A stretch of DNA of 64,000 nucleotides from DAOPXV01 sp964551445 (GCA_964551445.1 CAZKCG010000005.1:62001-126000); one strand, 5' to 3'. Counted from the stretch's first letter, positions 35,929 through 44,326 are shown. The notes: generated by a model from the sequence alone, not told the origin. A program made the numbers and translations.

Positions 35929-37044
35929 TCACTTCAAGAATTCCATTATTTTTTTCGCTATGAATTCCGAGCTTTTTCCGTTGCCGAAATATTTACGCGA
36001 AAAATCGAGATCCGCATCATCTTTTTTTATGGCGGCTGAAACGCTTCGGACGCTGATCTTCGTAAGGATCGTGTTCGTCCCGGCGTCCCGCGTCTCGGGC
36101 CATGGAGTTTCCGGATATATCGTTATGCAAGGCTTTTTGTTGAAATATGATTCCTTGGCGACCCCGCCGGAGTCCGTGACTATCTTGCGGCAACGCGTTT
36201 GAAGCGCGCCGAGTTCGATATACCCCTGAGGATCGATGAAACTTATTCTGTCGCAGCTTAAGATCTCTTTTTGGGAAGGGCATTTCGATATCATCGTGCG
36301 CGTTCTCGGGTGGACCGGGAAAATTATCTTCTCGCCGGAATCGATCATTCCGCGCATTATCGTTTCAAGGCGCGCCGGTTCGTCCACGTTGAGGGGGCGA
36401 TGAAGGGTGACCAGGACGTAATCGCCGTTTTGAAAGCTTTTTATCTTGTCGAATTTCCGGATGATCTCCGGACTTTTAAAAAGCGGCCTCATTTTCATGA
36501 AGGTATCGTACATCGTGTCGCCTGAAAAATAAGCTTTTCCCCACACCTTTTCGTTTGCGAGATTTTGAAGCGAGGACTCGGTCGGGGAGAACAGCAGGCT
36601 CGAGACGTGGTCGACCATTATTCTATTGGCTTCCTCGGGGCTTTCGCATTTATCGTTCATGCGCGGCCCGGCTTCGATATGCGCAATGGGTATGTGCAGC
36701 TTTACGGCGGCGAGGGCGCCCGCGAGCGTGGTGTTGGTATCGCCGAAAACTATTACCGCTTTTGGTTTTTCGTCCATCAGTATTTTTTCGATCGCCGTTA
36801 ATATCTTCGCCGTCTGCGCTCCGTGGAGCTTCTCGGTTATTTCGAGGTTGCGGTCCGGCGATGGTATGCCGAGCTCGCTGAAAAATATATCGCTCATGTT
36901 GAAATCGTAATGCTGGCCGCTGTGAACGATCATCTCATCGGCGTATTTTCTTATTTGCGCCGACAGAGGAGCCAGTTTTATGAATTGGGGGCGGTTGCCG
37001 ACAATGGTTACTATCTTAGGCTTTTTAATTATTTTTTTCGTCAA
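35929..37044 (-). CDS. UDP-sugar 2-epimerase, WbpI/WecB family
   Basis: A 371-residue non-hydrolysing UDP-GlcNAc 2-epimerase family protein. Signatures are TIVGNRPQFIKLAPL, HSGQHYDFNMSDIFFSELGIP, FGDTNTTLAGALAA, HIEAG with its catalytic Glu, PEEANRI, the TLHR histidine and TDSGGVAKE near the C-terminus. WecB makes UDP-ManNAc. The NMSDIFF-ELGIP region and the neighbouring WbpB/E/D-type genes favour WbpI, which epimerises UDP-2,3-diacetamido-glucuronate to the manno form. One oddity is AGPR where AGLR is usual. The start is TTG at 37044, six bases from a GGGAGAG ribosome-binding site. Specificity is inferred. Confidence 0.88.
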   Translation of the reverse strand: MTKKIIKKPKIVTIVGNRPQFIKLAPLSAQIRKYADEMIVHSGQHYDFNMSDIFFSELGIPSPDRNLEITEKLHGAQTAKILTAIEKILMDEKPKAVIVFGDTNTTLAGALAAVKLHIPIAHIEAGPRMNDKCESPEEANRIMVDHVSSLLFSPTESSLQNLANEKVWGKAYFSGDTMYDTFMKMRPLFKSPEIIRKFDKIKSFQNGDYVLVTLHRPLNVDEPARLETIMRGMIDSGEKIIFPVHPRTRTMISKCPSQKEILSCDRISFIDPQGYIELGALQTRCRKIVTDSGGVAKESYFNKKPCITIYPETPWPETRDAGTNTILTKISVRSVSAAIKKDDADLDFSRKYFGNGKSSEFIAKKIMEFLK

Positions 37045-37086
37045 ATTTAACTCTCCCGAACTATTTATTCAAAATTTTCCGGGGTT

Positions 37087-37115
37087 ATTTTAATATATTG
37101 CATTTGATTTGTCAA
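37087..37115 (-). promoter_or_regulatory. Promoter of the 2-epimerase gene
   Basis: On the minus strand TTGACA (37110-37115), 17-bp spacer, TAAAAT (37087-37092). Leader of about 37 bases. Confidence 0.8.
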
Positions 37116-37145
37116 ATTCGTGAAATAATTTTTAAGCGGTTCCTC

Positions 37146-37174
37146 TTGACAAAGGACCCTTATAAATATAAAAT
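37146..37174 (+). promoter_or_regulatory. Promoter of the MBOAT-SGNH-polymerase operon
   Basis: TTGACA (37146-37151), 17-bp spacer, TAAAAT (37169-37174). It stands back to back with the 2-epimerase promoter; the -35 boxes are 30 bp apart. Leader of about 110 bases in which no clear structure was seen. Confidence 0.8.
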
Positions 37175-37289
37175 AGCCGCATGAAATTTTTGCCGAAAGA
37201 AATACCAATGAGCCGCTTCGATAGTATAAAAATAAAAAAATACGCACAGTATGCCCCGTCGGAGATGGAAACGCCGGTGAACGGCTGAT

Positions 37290-38756
37290 ATGCTTTTCAA
37301 TTCGTTCGAGTTTCTGATATTCTTCCCTCTCGTGACGGCGCTTTACTACGCCCTGCCGCACCGTTTCCGCTGGGCGCTTCTTCTGGCCGCGAGCTGCGTA
37401 TTTTATATGGCCTTTATTCCGGTATATATCCTTATTCTTTTTGTGACCATCCTTATTGATTATTTCGCGGGAATGTGGATAGAGGACTCGAAGGACCCCC
37501 GGAAAAAGAAGATATACCTCGGCGCGAGCATTGTCGCGACCTGCATGGTGCTCTTCGTTTTCAAGTATTTCAATTTTTTCAATTCGAACATCTCCGCGCT
37601 GGCCGGCTTTATCGGATGGAACTATCCGGTCTCGTCGCTCGGCATAATTCTTCCGATCGGGCTTTCATTCCATACTTTTCAGAGCCTGAGCTACGTTGTC
37701 GAGGTTTACTGGAACCGGCAGAAGGCCGAAAGGAATTTCGGGATATATTCGCTTTATGTGATGTTCTATCCGCAGCTCGTGGCAGGGCCTATCGAGCGGC
37801 CGCAGAACCTGCTCCACCAGTTTTACGAAAAACACGATTTCGATTACGGTAATTTTACGGACGGCCTGAAGCTTATGGTATGGGGCATGTTCAAGAAGGT
37901 CGTTATAGCGGACCGTCTCGCTATTTTCGTGAACGCGGTCTATAACCACCCACAAAGTTATGAAGGTCTTCCGCTTTTGATGGCGACGGTTTTTTTCGCC
38001 ATTCAGATATTCTGCGATTTTTCCGGTTATTCCGATATCGCCATAGGCGCGGCTCAGACCATGGGTTTCAAGCTGATGACGAATTTCAACAGGCCCTACT
38101 ACGCCAAATCTATCGACGAGTTCTGGAGGCGATGGCACATATCGCTATCGACCTGGTTCAAGGATTATTTTTATATCCCCCTCGGCGGCAGCAGGGTATC
38201 CGACGGCCGCTGGCGCTTCAATATCTTCATGACCTTCATGGTAAGCGGCCTCTGGCACGGCGCTAACTGGACCTTCGTTATATGGGGCGCGCTGCACGGA
38301 ATATACATAATCACGGCTTCGCTTACGGCAAAGCTCAGAAAGCGCGTCCTCAATTTTACCGGGCTTTTAAAATATCCGTTCGTCATTAAGATCGCCAATA
38401 TAGTCTGGACATTCATTCTTGTCGATTTCGCATGGATATTTTTCAGGGCCAACAGTGTTTCCGACGCGTTCTATGTCATCGCCAACTGTCTTAATTTCGG
38501 CGGCCAGCTTGAAAGCGCGGGGGCGATGGCGGCCTCGTTAGCGGGCATAGATCTTACTCCGCTGGCACTTGTTTCCGTATTTATCTCCGTCCTTCTGATG
38601 GAGGCGGTCCATCTCACAGAGAGAAGCGGCAGCGTTAGAAGCCTCTTCAATAAAAAACCCGTATGGTTCAGGTGGAGCGTATATTACATTCTTCTGTTCT
38701 GGATAATCATTCTGGGTGTTTTCGGCCAGAACCAGTTCATATATTTTCAATTTTGA
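37290..38756 (+). CDS. MBOAT-family O-acyltransferase (AlgI-like)
   Basis: A 488-residue polytopic membrane-bound O-acyltransferase, opening MLFNSFEFLIFFPLV as most AlgI/PatA-type proteins do. Typical segments are ILPIGLSFHTFQSLSYVVEVY, FFIQ-like helix motifs, the FWRRWHISLSTWFKDYFYIPLGG loop and the catalytic-His region SGLWHGANWTF. It moves an acyl group (usually acetyl) from the cytoplasm across the inner membrane. A dedicated SGNH partner follows 17 bp downstream, the usual two-component layout of polysaccharide O-acetylation. The ribosome-binding site is weak, but the start matches the family closely. Confidence 0.92.
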   Translation: MLFNSFEFLIFFPLVTALYYALPHRFRWALLLAASCVFYMAFIPVYILILFVTILIDYFAGMWIEDSKDPRKKKIYLGASIVATCMVLFVFKYFNFFNSNISALAGFIGWNYPVSSLGIILPIGLSFHTFQSLSYVVEVYWNRQKAERNFGIYSLYVMFYPQLVAGPIERPQNLLHQFYEKHDFDYGNFTDGLKLMVWGMFKKVVIADRLAIFVNAVYNHPQSYEGLPLLMATVFFAIQIFCDFSGYSDIAIGAAQTMGFKLMTNFNRPYYAKSIDEFWRRWHISLSTWFKDYFYIPLGGSRVSDGRWRFNIFMTFMVSGLWHGANWTFVIWGALHGIYIITASLTAKLRKRVLNFTGLLKYPFVIKIANIVWTFILVDFAWIFFRANSVSDAFYVIANCLNFGGQLESAGAMAASLAGIDLTPLALVSVFISVLLMEAVHLTERSGSVRSLFNKKPVWFRWSVYYILLFWIIILGVFGQNQFIYFQF

Positions 38757-38773
38757 TCCCTGGAGAATTAAGC

Positions 38774-39745
38774 TTGAAGAAATTCGTTTTAAGGTCATTA
38801 CTTTTCATAATAATATTTTACGCTCTCAATCTCATAGCGGGAGCCGTTCTTTCAATTCCCAAAGAAGTTCTAATCAACGCCGGTCTGTTCGATCCAAAAC
38901 TTCGCTGGGATGAATTCCATTCGAAAAAGCCCGATTCGATAGACCTGATATTTCTCGGATCTTCCCACTGCTACAGAAGTTTCGATCCGGCCGTCTTCGA
39001 CGGCGCGCTCAATATTTCGTCGTTCAATCTCGGAAGCGGTTCCCAGTCGGCCATTACGGCATATTACGCTCTCCGTGAGGCGCTCTGCACGCAAAAACCA
39101 AAGACCGTCGTGTTCGAGGTTTACTGGATGGTGTTTCGCGACGAGCCGCAGTTCGTGAACGCTTCATATAATTATGAATACATGAAAGATCCCGCCGTCA
39201 AGCGTGAATTCCTGATGAATGGTTATGCGCCATCGGATTACATCAATTTCATTCTGCCGGCCGTGCGCTACAGGAATAATCTCGGAGACCTGGTCAATAT
39301 AGCTCTTGATAAACAAAAATGGCTTTCAAAGTTTGCCGACCGCTATCGGCCCGGCGGTTTCGTGGAGAACTCGTCGGCCGCCGACATTAAAAAAAATAAC
39401 CAGTTCAGCGGTTATGTTTTTAAAAACGATATGCTCGGCCCGAAAAATCTCGAATATTTTCAAAGGATAATATCGCTCTGCCGTGAAAAGTCGATCCGTC
39501 TGATACTCGTCAAATCACCGCTTCCGCCGACATCCCTTGGATATATTAAAAATTACCCGGTGATCTACGATCATTTCGCGAAACTGGCTCATGAAAATTC
39601 ACTTGCCTATATCGATTACAATGTTATGAAAGATACCGTCGTTACGGATGCCGATTTCAAGGACGATAATCATCTCAATAGCGCGGGCGTAAAAAAGATC
39701 TCGGCCGATCTCGCGGCGAAGCTTAAAGATATTATCGCGAAATAA
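38774..39745 (+). CDS. SGNH-like acyltransferase partner of the MBOAT protein
   Basis: A 324-residue protein with an N-terminal membrane anchor (about 5-27) and an extracytoplasmic SGNH-hydrolase-like domain. The block I Ser lies in IFLGSSHCYRSF (S63/S64) and the late block is DDNHLNSAG with its Asp and His. Such proteins (AlgJ/AlgX, PatB or DltD type) accept acyl groups from the MBOAT partner and place them on the polymer. The TTG at 38774 is chosen because TGGAGA lies 8 bases before it and KKFVLRSLLF is a normal anchor start; an earlier in-frame ATG at 38663 would overlap the MBOAT gene by 94 bp. The polymerase gene follows. Confidence 0.82.
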   Translation: MKKFVLRSLLFIIIFYALNLIAGAVLSIPKEVLINAGLFDPKLRWDEFHSKKPDSIDLIFLGSSHCYRSFDPAVFDGALNISSFNLGSGSQSAITAYYALREALCTQKPKTVVFEVYWMVFRDEPQFVNASYNYEYMKDPAVKREFLMNGYAPSDYINFILPAVRYRNNLGDLVNIALDKQKWLSKFADRYRPGGFVENSSAADIKKNNQFSGYVFKNDMLGPKNLEYFQRIISLCREKSIRLILVKSPLPPTSLGYIKNYPVIYDHFAKLAHENSLAYIDYNVMKDTVVTDADFKDDNHLNSAGVKKISADLAAKLKDIIAK

Positions 39746-39790
39746 TTCATGGAGTCCCGGCCCGCCGGAAATAAAAATGAAGGACATGAT

Positions 39791-41086
39791 ATGAAAGAAA
39801 AAATATCTCAGCCGCAGGGCGTTTCCGGCGGACTCGAAAAGGCGGTCCGGTTCTCGCTCTGGATGTTTATTTTCACCTGCTCATTCTCGATATTTCTATC
39901 GAATTTTTTCCTCTATCTTTCCGTTACACTTTACGCGGTACAATATATCACCCGCAGGAAACCATTTCATTTCGACAGAATATACACCATCATGCTTCTT
40001 TTCGCCGCCGTCAATATCCTCTCGCTTTTCACGGCGGGAAAGACTTTGGGCGATATCAACAAGGTCAAGAACGTTATGTCTTTTCTGGCCTTCATGATCG
40101 CTTTTGAAAAGGCCGGCCTCATTAAGGACCGGTTCAAAATGATGTTCATCATGCAGGCGACCAACGCAAGCCTTCTCGCAGGCGCCATACTCATAAACGC
40201 CGCGGGCCTTTCGGATTATTACCTTTTCTGCGATTTCGCCAACTGGACCAATCAATACTCCGGCCTTTTCTCCATCTCGCTCACCTATGCGGGATTTCTC
40301 GTGATGATGCAGTGCGTTTCGCTCGCGCTCCTCGCGGGAGGCGCCGTGCCGGAAGGAACCGGAAGAGCCGTATTTATGGGTTTGATGGCCGTCAATATGC
40401 TCGGTCTTGTTTTTACTTACGCGCGCGGCGCGTGGCTTGCCATGCTCGTCATGGCTTTTTTCATAATCTCTTTGAGGCTCAGCCGCCGGGCGATAGCCGG
40501 CTTTCTGGCCATATCGGTCCTCGCGCTGGCCTTCATTATTTCGCCGCTCGGGGAGAACACTCCTTTCATAAACGATATCAACCGCCGCATTAAATTGACG
40601 GTTTCGGGAGATTCGAGCGGGCGCGAGATCATATACCGCGTCGGCCTGAAGATGATCATGGACCACCCCTTAACGGGGCTCGGCATCGGCGGCGTTGAGA
40701 AAAATTATCCCGGATATATTGAAAAGGCTGATTTTCTGCCGCAGATAAGGAAAAACATAATTCTCGGTCAGAAGGTCGTTTACGGCCACCTGCACAACGT
40801 TTATATGCAGATATGGGCCGAATGCGGCATCATCGGCATAATCTCCTTTTTGTGGCTGATATTCTATTCTCTTTCCGGCCTGTGGGCAAGGGCATTCAAA
40901 ACAGCCGAAGCCGGCGCCGTCTCAACGGCCGTGGAAAGGTGTTTTGCTGCCGGCGTTTTTGCTGCGCTTGTTTCGATGTGCCTTATGGGCATTACGGAAT
41001 ATAATTTTTTCCATAACGAGGTCGGCAGGATATTGTGGTTCTATGTAGGGCTTGCTTTCGCTCCTTCGACCGGAGATCAATATTAA
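39791..41086 (+). CDS. O-antigen polymerase/ligase family membrane protein (Wzy/WaaL)
   Basis: A 431-residue protein with about 11-12 membrane helices and one large periplasmic loop. The Wzy_C-type region is visible: SSGREIIYRVGLKMIMDHP, then GLGIGGVEKNYPGY, and the H-N motif GHLHNVYMQIWAECGIIG. It should polymerise lipid-linked repeat units, or ligate glycan to an acceptor. With a Wzx-like flippase at 30 kb, polymerase is the simpler reading. The ATG at 39791 is preferred because AAGGA lies 6 bases before it. It closes the operon begun by the MBOAT gene. Confidence 0.87.
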   Translation: MKEKISQPQGVSGGLEKAVRFSLWMFIFTCSFSIFLSNFFLYLSVTLYAVQYITRRKPFHFDRIYTIMLLFAAVNILSLFTAGKTLGDINKVKNVMSFLAFMIAFEKAGLIKDRFKMMFIMQATNASLLAGAILINAAGLSDYYLFCDFANWTNQYSGLFSISLTYAGFLVMMQCVSLALLAGGAVPEGTGRAVFMGLMAVNMLGLVFTYARGAWLAMLVMAFFIISLRLSRRAIAGFLAISVLALAFIISPLGENTPFINDINRRIKLTVSGDSSGREIIYRVGLKMIMDHPLTGLGIGGVEKNYPGYIEKADFLPQIRKNIILGQKVVYGHLHNVYMQIWAECGIIGIISFLWLIFYSLSGLWARAFKTAEAGAVSTAVERCFAAGVFAALVSMCLMGITEYNFFHNEVGRILWFYVGLAFAPSTGDQY

Positions 41087-41432
41087 TATTTAAAAAAATC
41101 CAGGAAGCGCCGTCAACAGCTGAAACCGTTTGTTTATTATCAATTCGGCGCTTCAGAGATTCGCTTGATTTTAAAGATGAAATGTTATAAAATATGCAGC
41201 GCGTTATAAATAATAACTTGATAATGTTATTAACCTGAGCACTTTATAGCTTGCATTTTTTTGACGTTAAACCGAAGCTTTTATTGAAGCGCGTATTGTA
41301 AACAATGTCACCTATTTAATGCTCCTGTTAGCAATTACGATACGCACTTTAGAAAAATAATGGGTTGCAGCTAAAAATGTTAACTGTGAAGCGCTCCGCT
41401 TAATGGATCAGGAAACTGCTATAAGGGGAAAC
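41087..41432 (+). other. 346-bp non-coding region with inverted repeat and long leader
   Basis: Behind the polymerase gene, GAAGCGCCG (41104-41112) and CGGCGCTTC (41146-41154) form a 9-bp stem with a 33-base loop; without a T tract it is only a possible transcript end. The promoter at 41165-41193 follows, then a leader of about 230 bases before the methyltransferase gene. It contains a small hairpin TAATAAC/GTTATTA (41211-41217 with 41226-41232). No riboswitch class recognised. Confidence 0.4.
41165..41193 (+). promoter_or_regulatory. Promoter upstream of the methyltransferase gene
   Basis: TTGATT (41165-41170), 17-bp spacer, TAAAAT (41188-41193). This is the same pair of boxes as at the radical SAM gene. 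Confidence 0.7.
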
Positions 41433-42170
41433 ATGTCACAACTTAAGCTCGAAACGGACAGAATAAAAAACGAATATAAAAAACGCGATTCAAGTCAGGC
41501 GCTCGCCGCGGCGTATTCGCCATCGAATCCGGCCGGTGTTTACATCAGGCAGCAGGTGGAGTTTTATATCGCCGATCATTTGTTCAGAAAATTCGGCAGG
41601 CCGGGTCCGTCAGGCGGCGGAGTTAACAGGTCCGTTAAAGATCTGAGGATACTGGATATAGGAACGGGTTCCGGGTCGATGCTCGCGATGTTCGCGGCGC
41701 TCGGGTTCGATCCGTCGAACATTTTCGGCGCCGATCTTATATTTGACAGGGCAAGAGCCGCGTCTGAAAGAAACGCCGCGGGCGGCATAGTTAACTGCAA
41801 TGCCGCTTTCATGCCGCTTAAAGATTCGAGTTTTGACATAGTTTCACAGTTCACGGTGTTCTCCTCGGTAACGAGCGTCGAAATGAAGAGCCTTATCGCT
41901 TCGGAAATGCGCCGCGTCGTGAAACCCGGCGGAACGATCATCTGGTACGATATGATCCATACGAACCCATTCAACCCGAATTTGAAGGGTGTGGGATATT
42001 CCGAGATCGCGGAACTTTTTCATGCCCGTCCCCGCGAATGCAGCAGGATAGTTTTAAATCCATGGATATTACGGCCGCTGCTCGGATTTTCCAAAGCGTT
42101 ATGCGACATGCTGGCCGCCTTGAAAATTTTCAATTCGTTCTATATCTGTTTTATAAAAGCAAAAAAATAA
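41433..42170 (+). CDS. SAM-dependent methyltransferase (class I, Methyltransf_11 type)
   Basis: A 245-residue class I methyltransferase. Motif I is LDIGTGSGSML; an acidic residue follows at the end of the next strand (GADLIFDRA), then FMPLKDSSFDIVSQ (motif IV region) and MRRVVKPGGTIIWYDM. The substrate is unknown; a sugar, lipid or quinone-like small molecule are all possible, and the location at the end of the polysaccharide region hints at the first. The ATG at 41433 is preferred to the one ten codons earlier because AAGGGGA lies just before it. It is a single-gene unit with its own promoter and a terminator about 180 bp downstream. Confidence 0.85.
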   Translation: MSQLKLETDRIKNEYKKRDSSQALAAAYSPSNPAGVYIRQQVEFYIADHLFRKFGRPGPSGGGVNRSVKDLRILDIGTGSGSMLAMFAALGFDPSNIFGADLIFDRARAASERNAAGGIVNCNAAFMPLKDSSFDIVSQFTVFSSVTSVEMKSLIASEMRRVVKPGGTIIWYDMIHTNPFNPNLKGVGYSEIAELFHARPRECSRIVLNPWILRPLLGFSKALCDMLAALKIFNSFYICFIKAKK

Positions 42171-42345
42171 CTCCGCCTGAATTTCAATAAAGATAGAACC
42201 CGGAAACATAACCGGACTGGAATATTCAAAAACGCAAATGCATCAAGGGTCTTAAATATTGCAGCACTGGCAGTCTTGATATTATTGGCGGTCGCGGAAT
42301 GACCATTGCGCCTGTCGCTGAACAAGCGGGATCTTTCCGGAAACA

Positions 42346-42382
42346 AAAAAGCGCCCGGTATTTATAACGACAGGCGCTTTTT
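42346..42382. terminator. Intrinsic terminator, both strands
   Basis: AAAAAGCGCC (42346-42355) pairs perfectly with GGCGCTTTTT (42373-42382) around a 17-base loop. T-runs on both strands. It lies 176 bp after the methyltransferase stop and directly abuts a dispersed repeat element. Confidence 0.7.
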
Positions 42383-42389
42383 AAGGATA

Positions 42390-42607
42390 TTCCTTAAATC
42401 GTGTGGGTAAAAATGGTTCATTTCAAGTTGAGAGTTCAGAGTGGAGAGTGTAGAACTAAAGGAATTTTTGGCAATAAAGACAGTCTATTCCGTCTTTCAG
42501 GCATTATTTTATTTGTAAAGGCTCGCGAAGCGAGCAAAACCACAACTATCCACTCTCCGTTCTCCACTCTTCACTAAAAAAAATACCCATACCAAACACG
42601 AAAGAGC
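42390..42607 (+). repeat. Dispersed MITE-like repeat, long copy (A)
   Basis: Core 42401-42592 begins GTGTGGGTAAAA and ends TACCCATAC, so its ends are imperfect inverted repeats (GTRTGGGTA). Near the ends lie complementary GAGAGT-rich and ACTCTC-rich tracts. The centre carries two small hairpins: AAAGAC/GTCTTT near 42476-42497 and GCTCGCGAAGCGAGC near 42531-42545. A shorter inverted copy lies at 51322-51435, with matching ends and matching flanks (TTCCTTAAAT, CGAAAGAGC). No reading frame is evident. The rest of the 42171-42714 gene-free stretch holds only the terminator and nothing else recognised. Confidence 0.65.
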
Positions 42608-42714
42608 CCTTTTTAATAATGTCAGCCGGGAGTTTTATATGACTTCGGCATAATTTCGCTCCCGTTGTAATTCTCTTTTTCGTTTTGATATTTTTAAGAG
42701 ATCGCGGTTTTATC

Positions 42715-43959
42715 CTATTTTATGCTGCTTAATTCCAAATGTCCGTTGCTAGTGGCTTTTCCGGCAAGATCGTACTCGATCATTCTCACGATGCCGACGC
42801 CCGCGGCATACCAGAATTCGCTCGGGCCATTGTCAGATTTAGTGAGCTGCGACTCTCTCATTTTGATGCAGTTGAAAGTTCCGGCGGGGACCGTAATGGT
42901 TTCGCTCGAAAAATTGTCGACGATGGTCATGGAAAAATTCTTGCCTTTTGAACTAGTAGCTCCGACCACTGTCGTATAATCTTTGTTTTCCTCATAAGCC
43001 GGCTTTAAACCCGGATAAAACGGAGAAAAATAATAGATCTCCGGCGTCAGAGTCTCCATGTCTTCAGATGATTCAATACTTGCCAGGCCGTTGGAAAAGT
43101 CCGCAGGATATTTTTCCTGGCTGGATAATTTATTAAGCGTCATGACTGTTCCCGAATAGGTCCTTAAATAACGGCTCAGGATATAAACGCTTTTGCCGTT
43201 GATGGTCTGGGGGCCGGTGAATTGCATAAACGCATGTGTCGGTTCACCCTGGGCTGCATTGACGATCATGTATTCTAAACCCTTTGAAGTGTTCACAAAA
43301 TCGCCGATATTGATGTTTTTCACTTTGAGCGCCGCGGGGCCGGTTCCGCCGATCAAAATGACGGCGCCGTCGTAGTTGAACGTGGTTCCGTCGGTCATTT
43401 TAATGAAATACGATTCGCCCTGTTTAACGGCCGGGTCGAAGCCGTCCGGCTGAGTTATCTGGCCGCCGGACCTGATAACCTGAATGAATGAACCTGAAGC
43501 CGCGCTCCACTTGTATATACCTTCTATTAATTGACTCTGAACCATGAGCTGACTGAAGGTTGCCCCGGAAGAAGGTGTTTTGGAAAACCCGAGAAGGTTA
43601 AATCCGGTTTTTAAAGCGATATCGCCGTATATGGCCGGCGTGGTTCCGGCTATCGTCATCGTGGCCGGGCCGTTACTTTTGATAATGTAGCCTTTTGCGT
43701 AATTTAAAGCGGCGAGCGTGCCTTCGCCTACGCTTAAGAAACTTCCGCTGGAAGCGCTGTAACCATATATTTCGGAAACAGCCGGTGTCTGAGTTCTGAT
43801 ATCGGCCGCCGTTGATACCGGTTTCAGAGTGAGGCTTACGAAGTTGAATCCGTCCCTGAGCGCGATGGTCTGCGTGTTCGTTTGCGCCAGAGCTGTAGAA
43901 AGCGGTATTAAGAGGCATAAAACGATTGAGAATATTGAATGAAAAGCGGGTTTGAACAT
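42715..43959 (-). CDS. Secreted protein with two N-terminal repeats, unknown function
   Basis: A 414-residue protein with a signal peptide (1-25, ending TALAQ). Two copies of a roughly 80-residue unit follow (about 32-110 and 111-205): each opens with L-x-x-GFN followed by a short hydrophobic strand, has a central Y-x-[YW]-S-A-x-SGSF segment, and ends with a G-[YE]-[IS]-[IY]-[IF]-K strand. The last ~190 residues include TVPAGTFNCIKM and FWYAAGVGIVRM, a motif pair seen in small secreted beta-barrel-like domains of many bacteria, probably ligand binding. Function unknown. The ribosome-binding site AGGGAGGG is strong and a consensus promoter lies upstream. It stands alone, divergent from the GHL10-like gene. 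Confidence 0.75.
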   Translation of the reverse strand: MFKPAFHSIFSIVLCLLIPLSTALAQTNTQTIALRDGFNFVSLTLKPVSTAADIRTQTPAVSEIYGYSASSGSFLSVGEGTLAALNYAKGYIIKSNGPATMTIAGTTPAIYGDIALKTGFNLLGFSKTPSSGATFSQLMVQSQLIEGIYKWSAASGSFIQVIRSGGQITQPDGFDPAVKQGESYFIKMTDGTTFNYDGAVILIGGTGPAALKVKNINIGDFVNTSKGLEYMIVNAAQGEPTHAFMQFTGPQTINGKSVYILSRYLRTYSGTVMTLNKLSSQEKYPADFSNGLASIESSEDMETLTPEIYYFSPFYPGLKPAYEENKDYTTVVGATSSKGKNFSMTIVDNFSSETITVPAGTFNCIKMRESQLTKSDNGPSEFWYAAGVGIVRMIEYDLAGKATSNGHLELSSIK

Positions 43960-43996
43960 TTTTCCCTCCCTTTATTTTGACGGCTGAAAGCGGGTC

Positions 43997-44025
43997 AGTT
44001 TAACAAATTAAAGGCGCATAGTCAA
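43997..44025 (-). promoter_or_regulatory. Promoter of the two-repeat secreted protein gene
   Basis: On the minus strand TTGACT (44020-44025), 17-bp spacer, TAAACT (43997-44002). Leader of about 30 bases. Confidence 0.68.
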
Positions 44026-44049
44026 TTTCTTTCTAAATCCCCGTTTTTT

Positions 44050-44141
44050 CCGGATAGTGACAGGGCTATCCGGTTTCGGGATGCCACGCCATTTTATGGC
44101 AATGAGAACATCCTGATACCCGGGTTTATGGAGGTATAGCC
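44050..44141 (+). ncRNA. Putative structured RNA or operator element, class unknown
   Basis: Nested pairings can be drawn by hand on the plus strand: GGCTAT/ATAGCC (44064-44069 with 44136-44141), CCGG/CCGG (44070-44073 with 44120-44123), TCGGGATG/CATCCTGA with one G-U pair (44076-44083 with 44109-44116) and GCCAT/ATGGC (44088-44092 with 44096-44100). A competing 8-bp hairpin CCGGATAG/CTATCCGG (44050-44057 with 44066-44073) would disrupt the outer two. It lies between the two divergent promoters found here and belongs to neither transcript as predicted. It could be a small RNA, a switch served by an unseen promoter, or DNA palindromes. The rest of 43960-44326 holds the two promoters. Confidence 0.35.
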
Positions 44142-44240
44142 ACGGCGTCTATCGTCAAAAAAAGTATGACGGTCAGAAAAATTTCTTTAAATAAAACCGG
44201 CGCGAACCGTCGCGAGGTCTTTATCATGTTATCTATCCTA

Positions 44241-44269
44241 TTGATTTTGCTGCGGCATTCTGATATAAT
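44241..44269 (+). promoter_or_regulatory. Promoter of the GHL10-like gene
   Basis: TTGATT (44241-44246), 17-bp spacer, TATAAT (44264-44269) preceded by an extended -10 TG. Leader of about 50 bases. Confidence 0.82.
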
Positions 44270-44326
44270 GAACGCGAAAAACTTCAGATCACGCAATAAA
44301 CATTGTTGCGGTTGGAAAGAGGAAAA

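Noticed and set aside
38663..38773. ATG start for the SGNH protein overlapping the MBOAT gene
   Set aside because: TTG 38774 has a good ribosome-binding site and begins right at the membrane anchor.
44050..44141. Known riboswitch classes (c-di-GMP, cobalamin, TPP, fluoride) and hammerhead ribozyme
   Set aside because: None of the conserved core sequences I know for these classes is present.
44241..44302. Small protein starting at ATG 44166 (62 codons) before the GHL10-like gene
   Set aside because: It spans the consensus promoter of the next gene, lacks a ribosome-binding site and shows no recognisable sequence.
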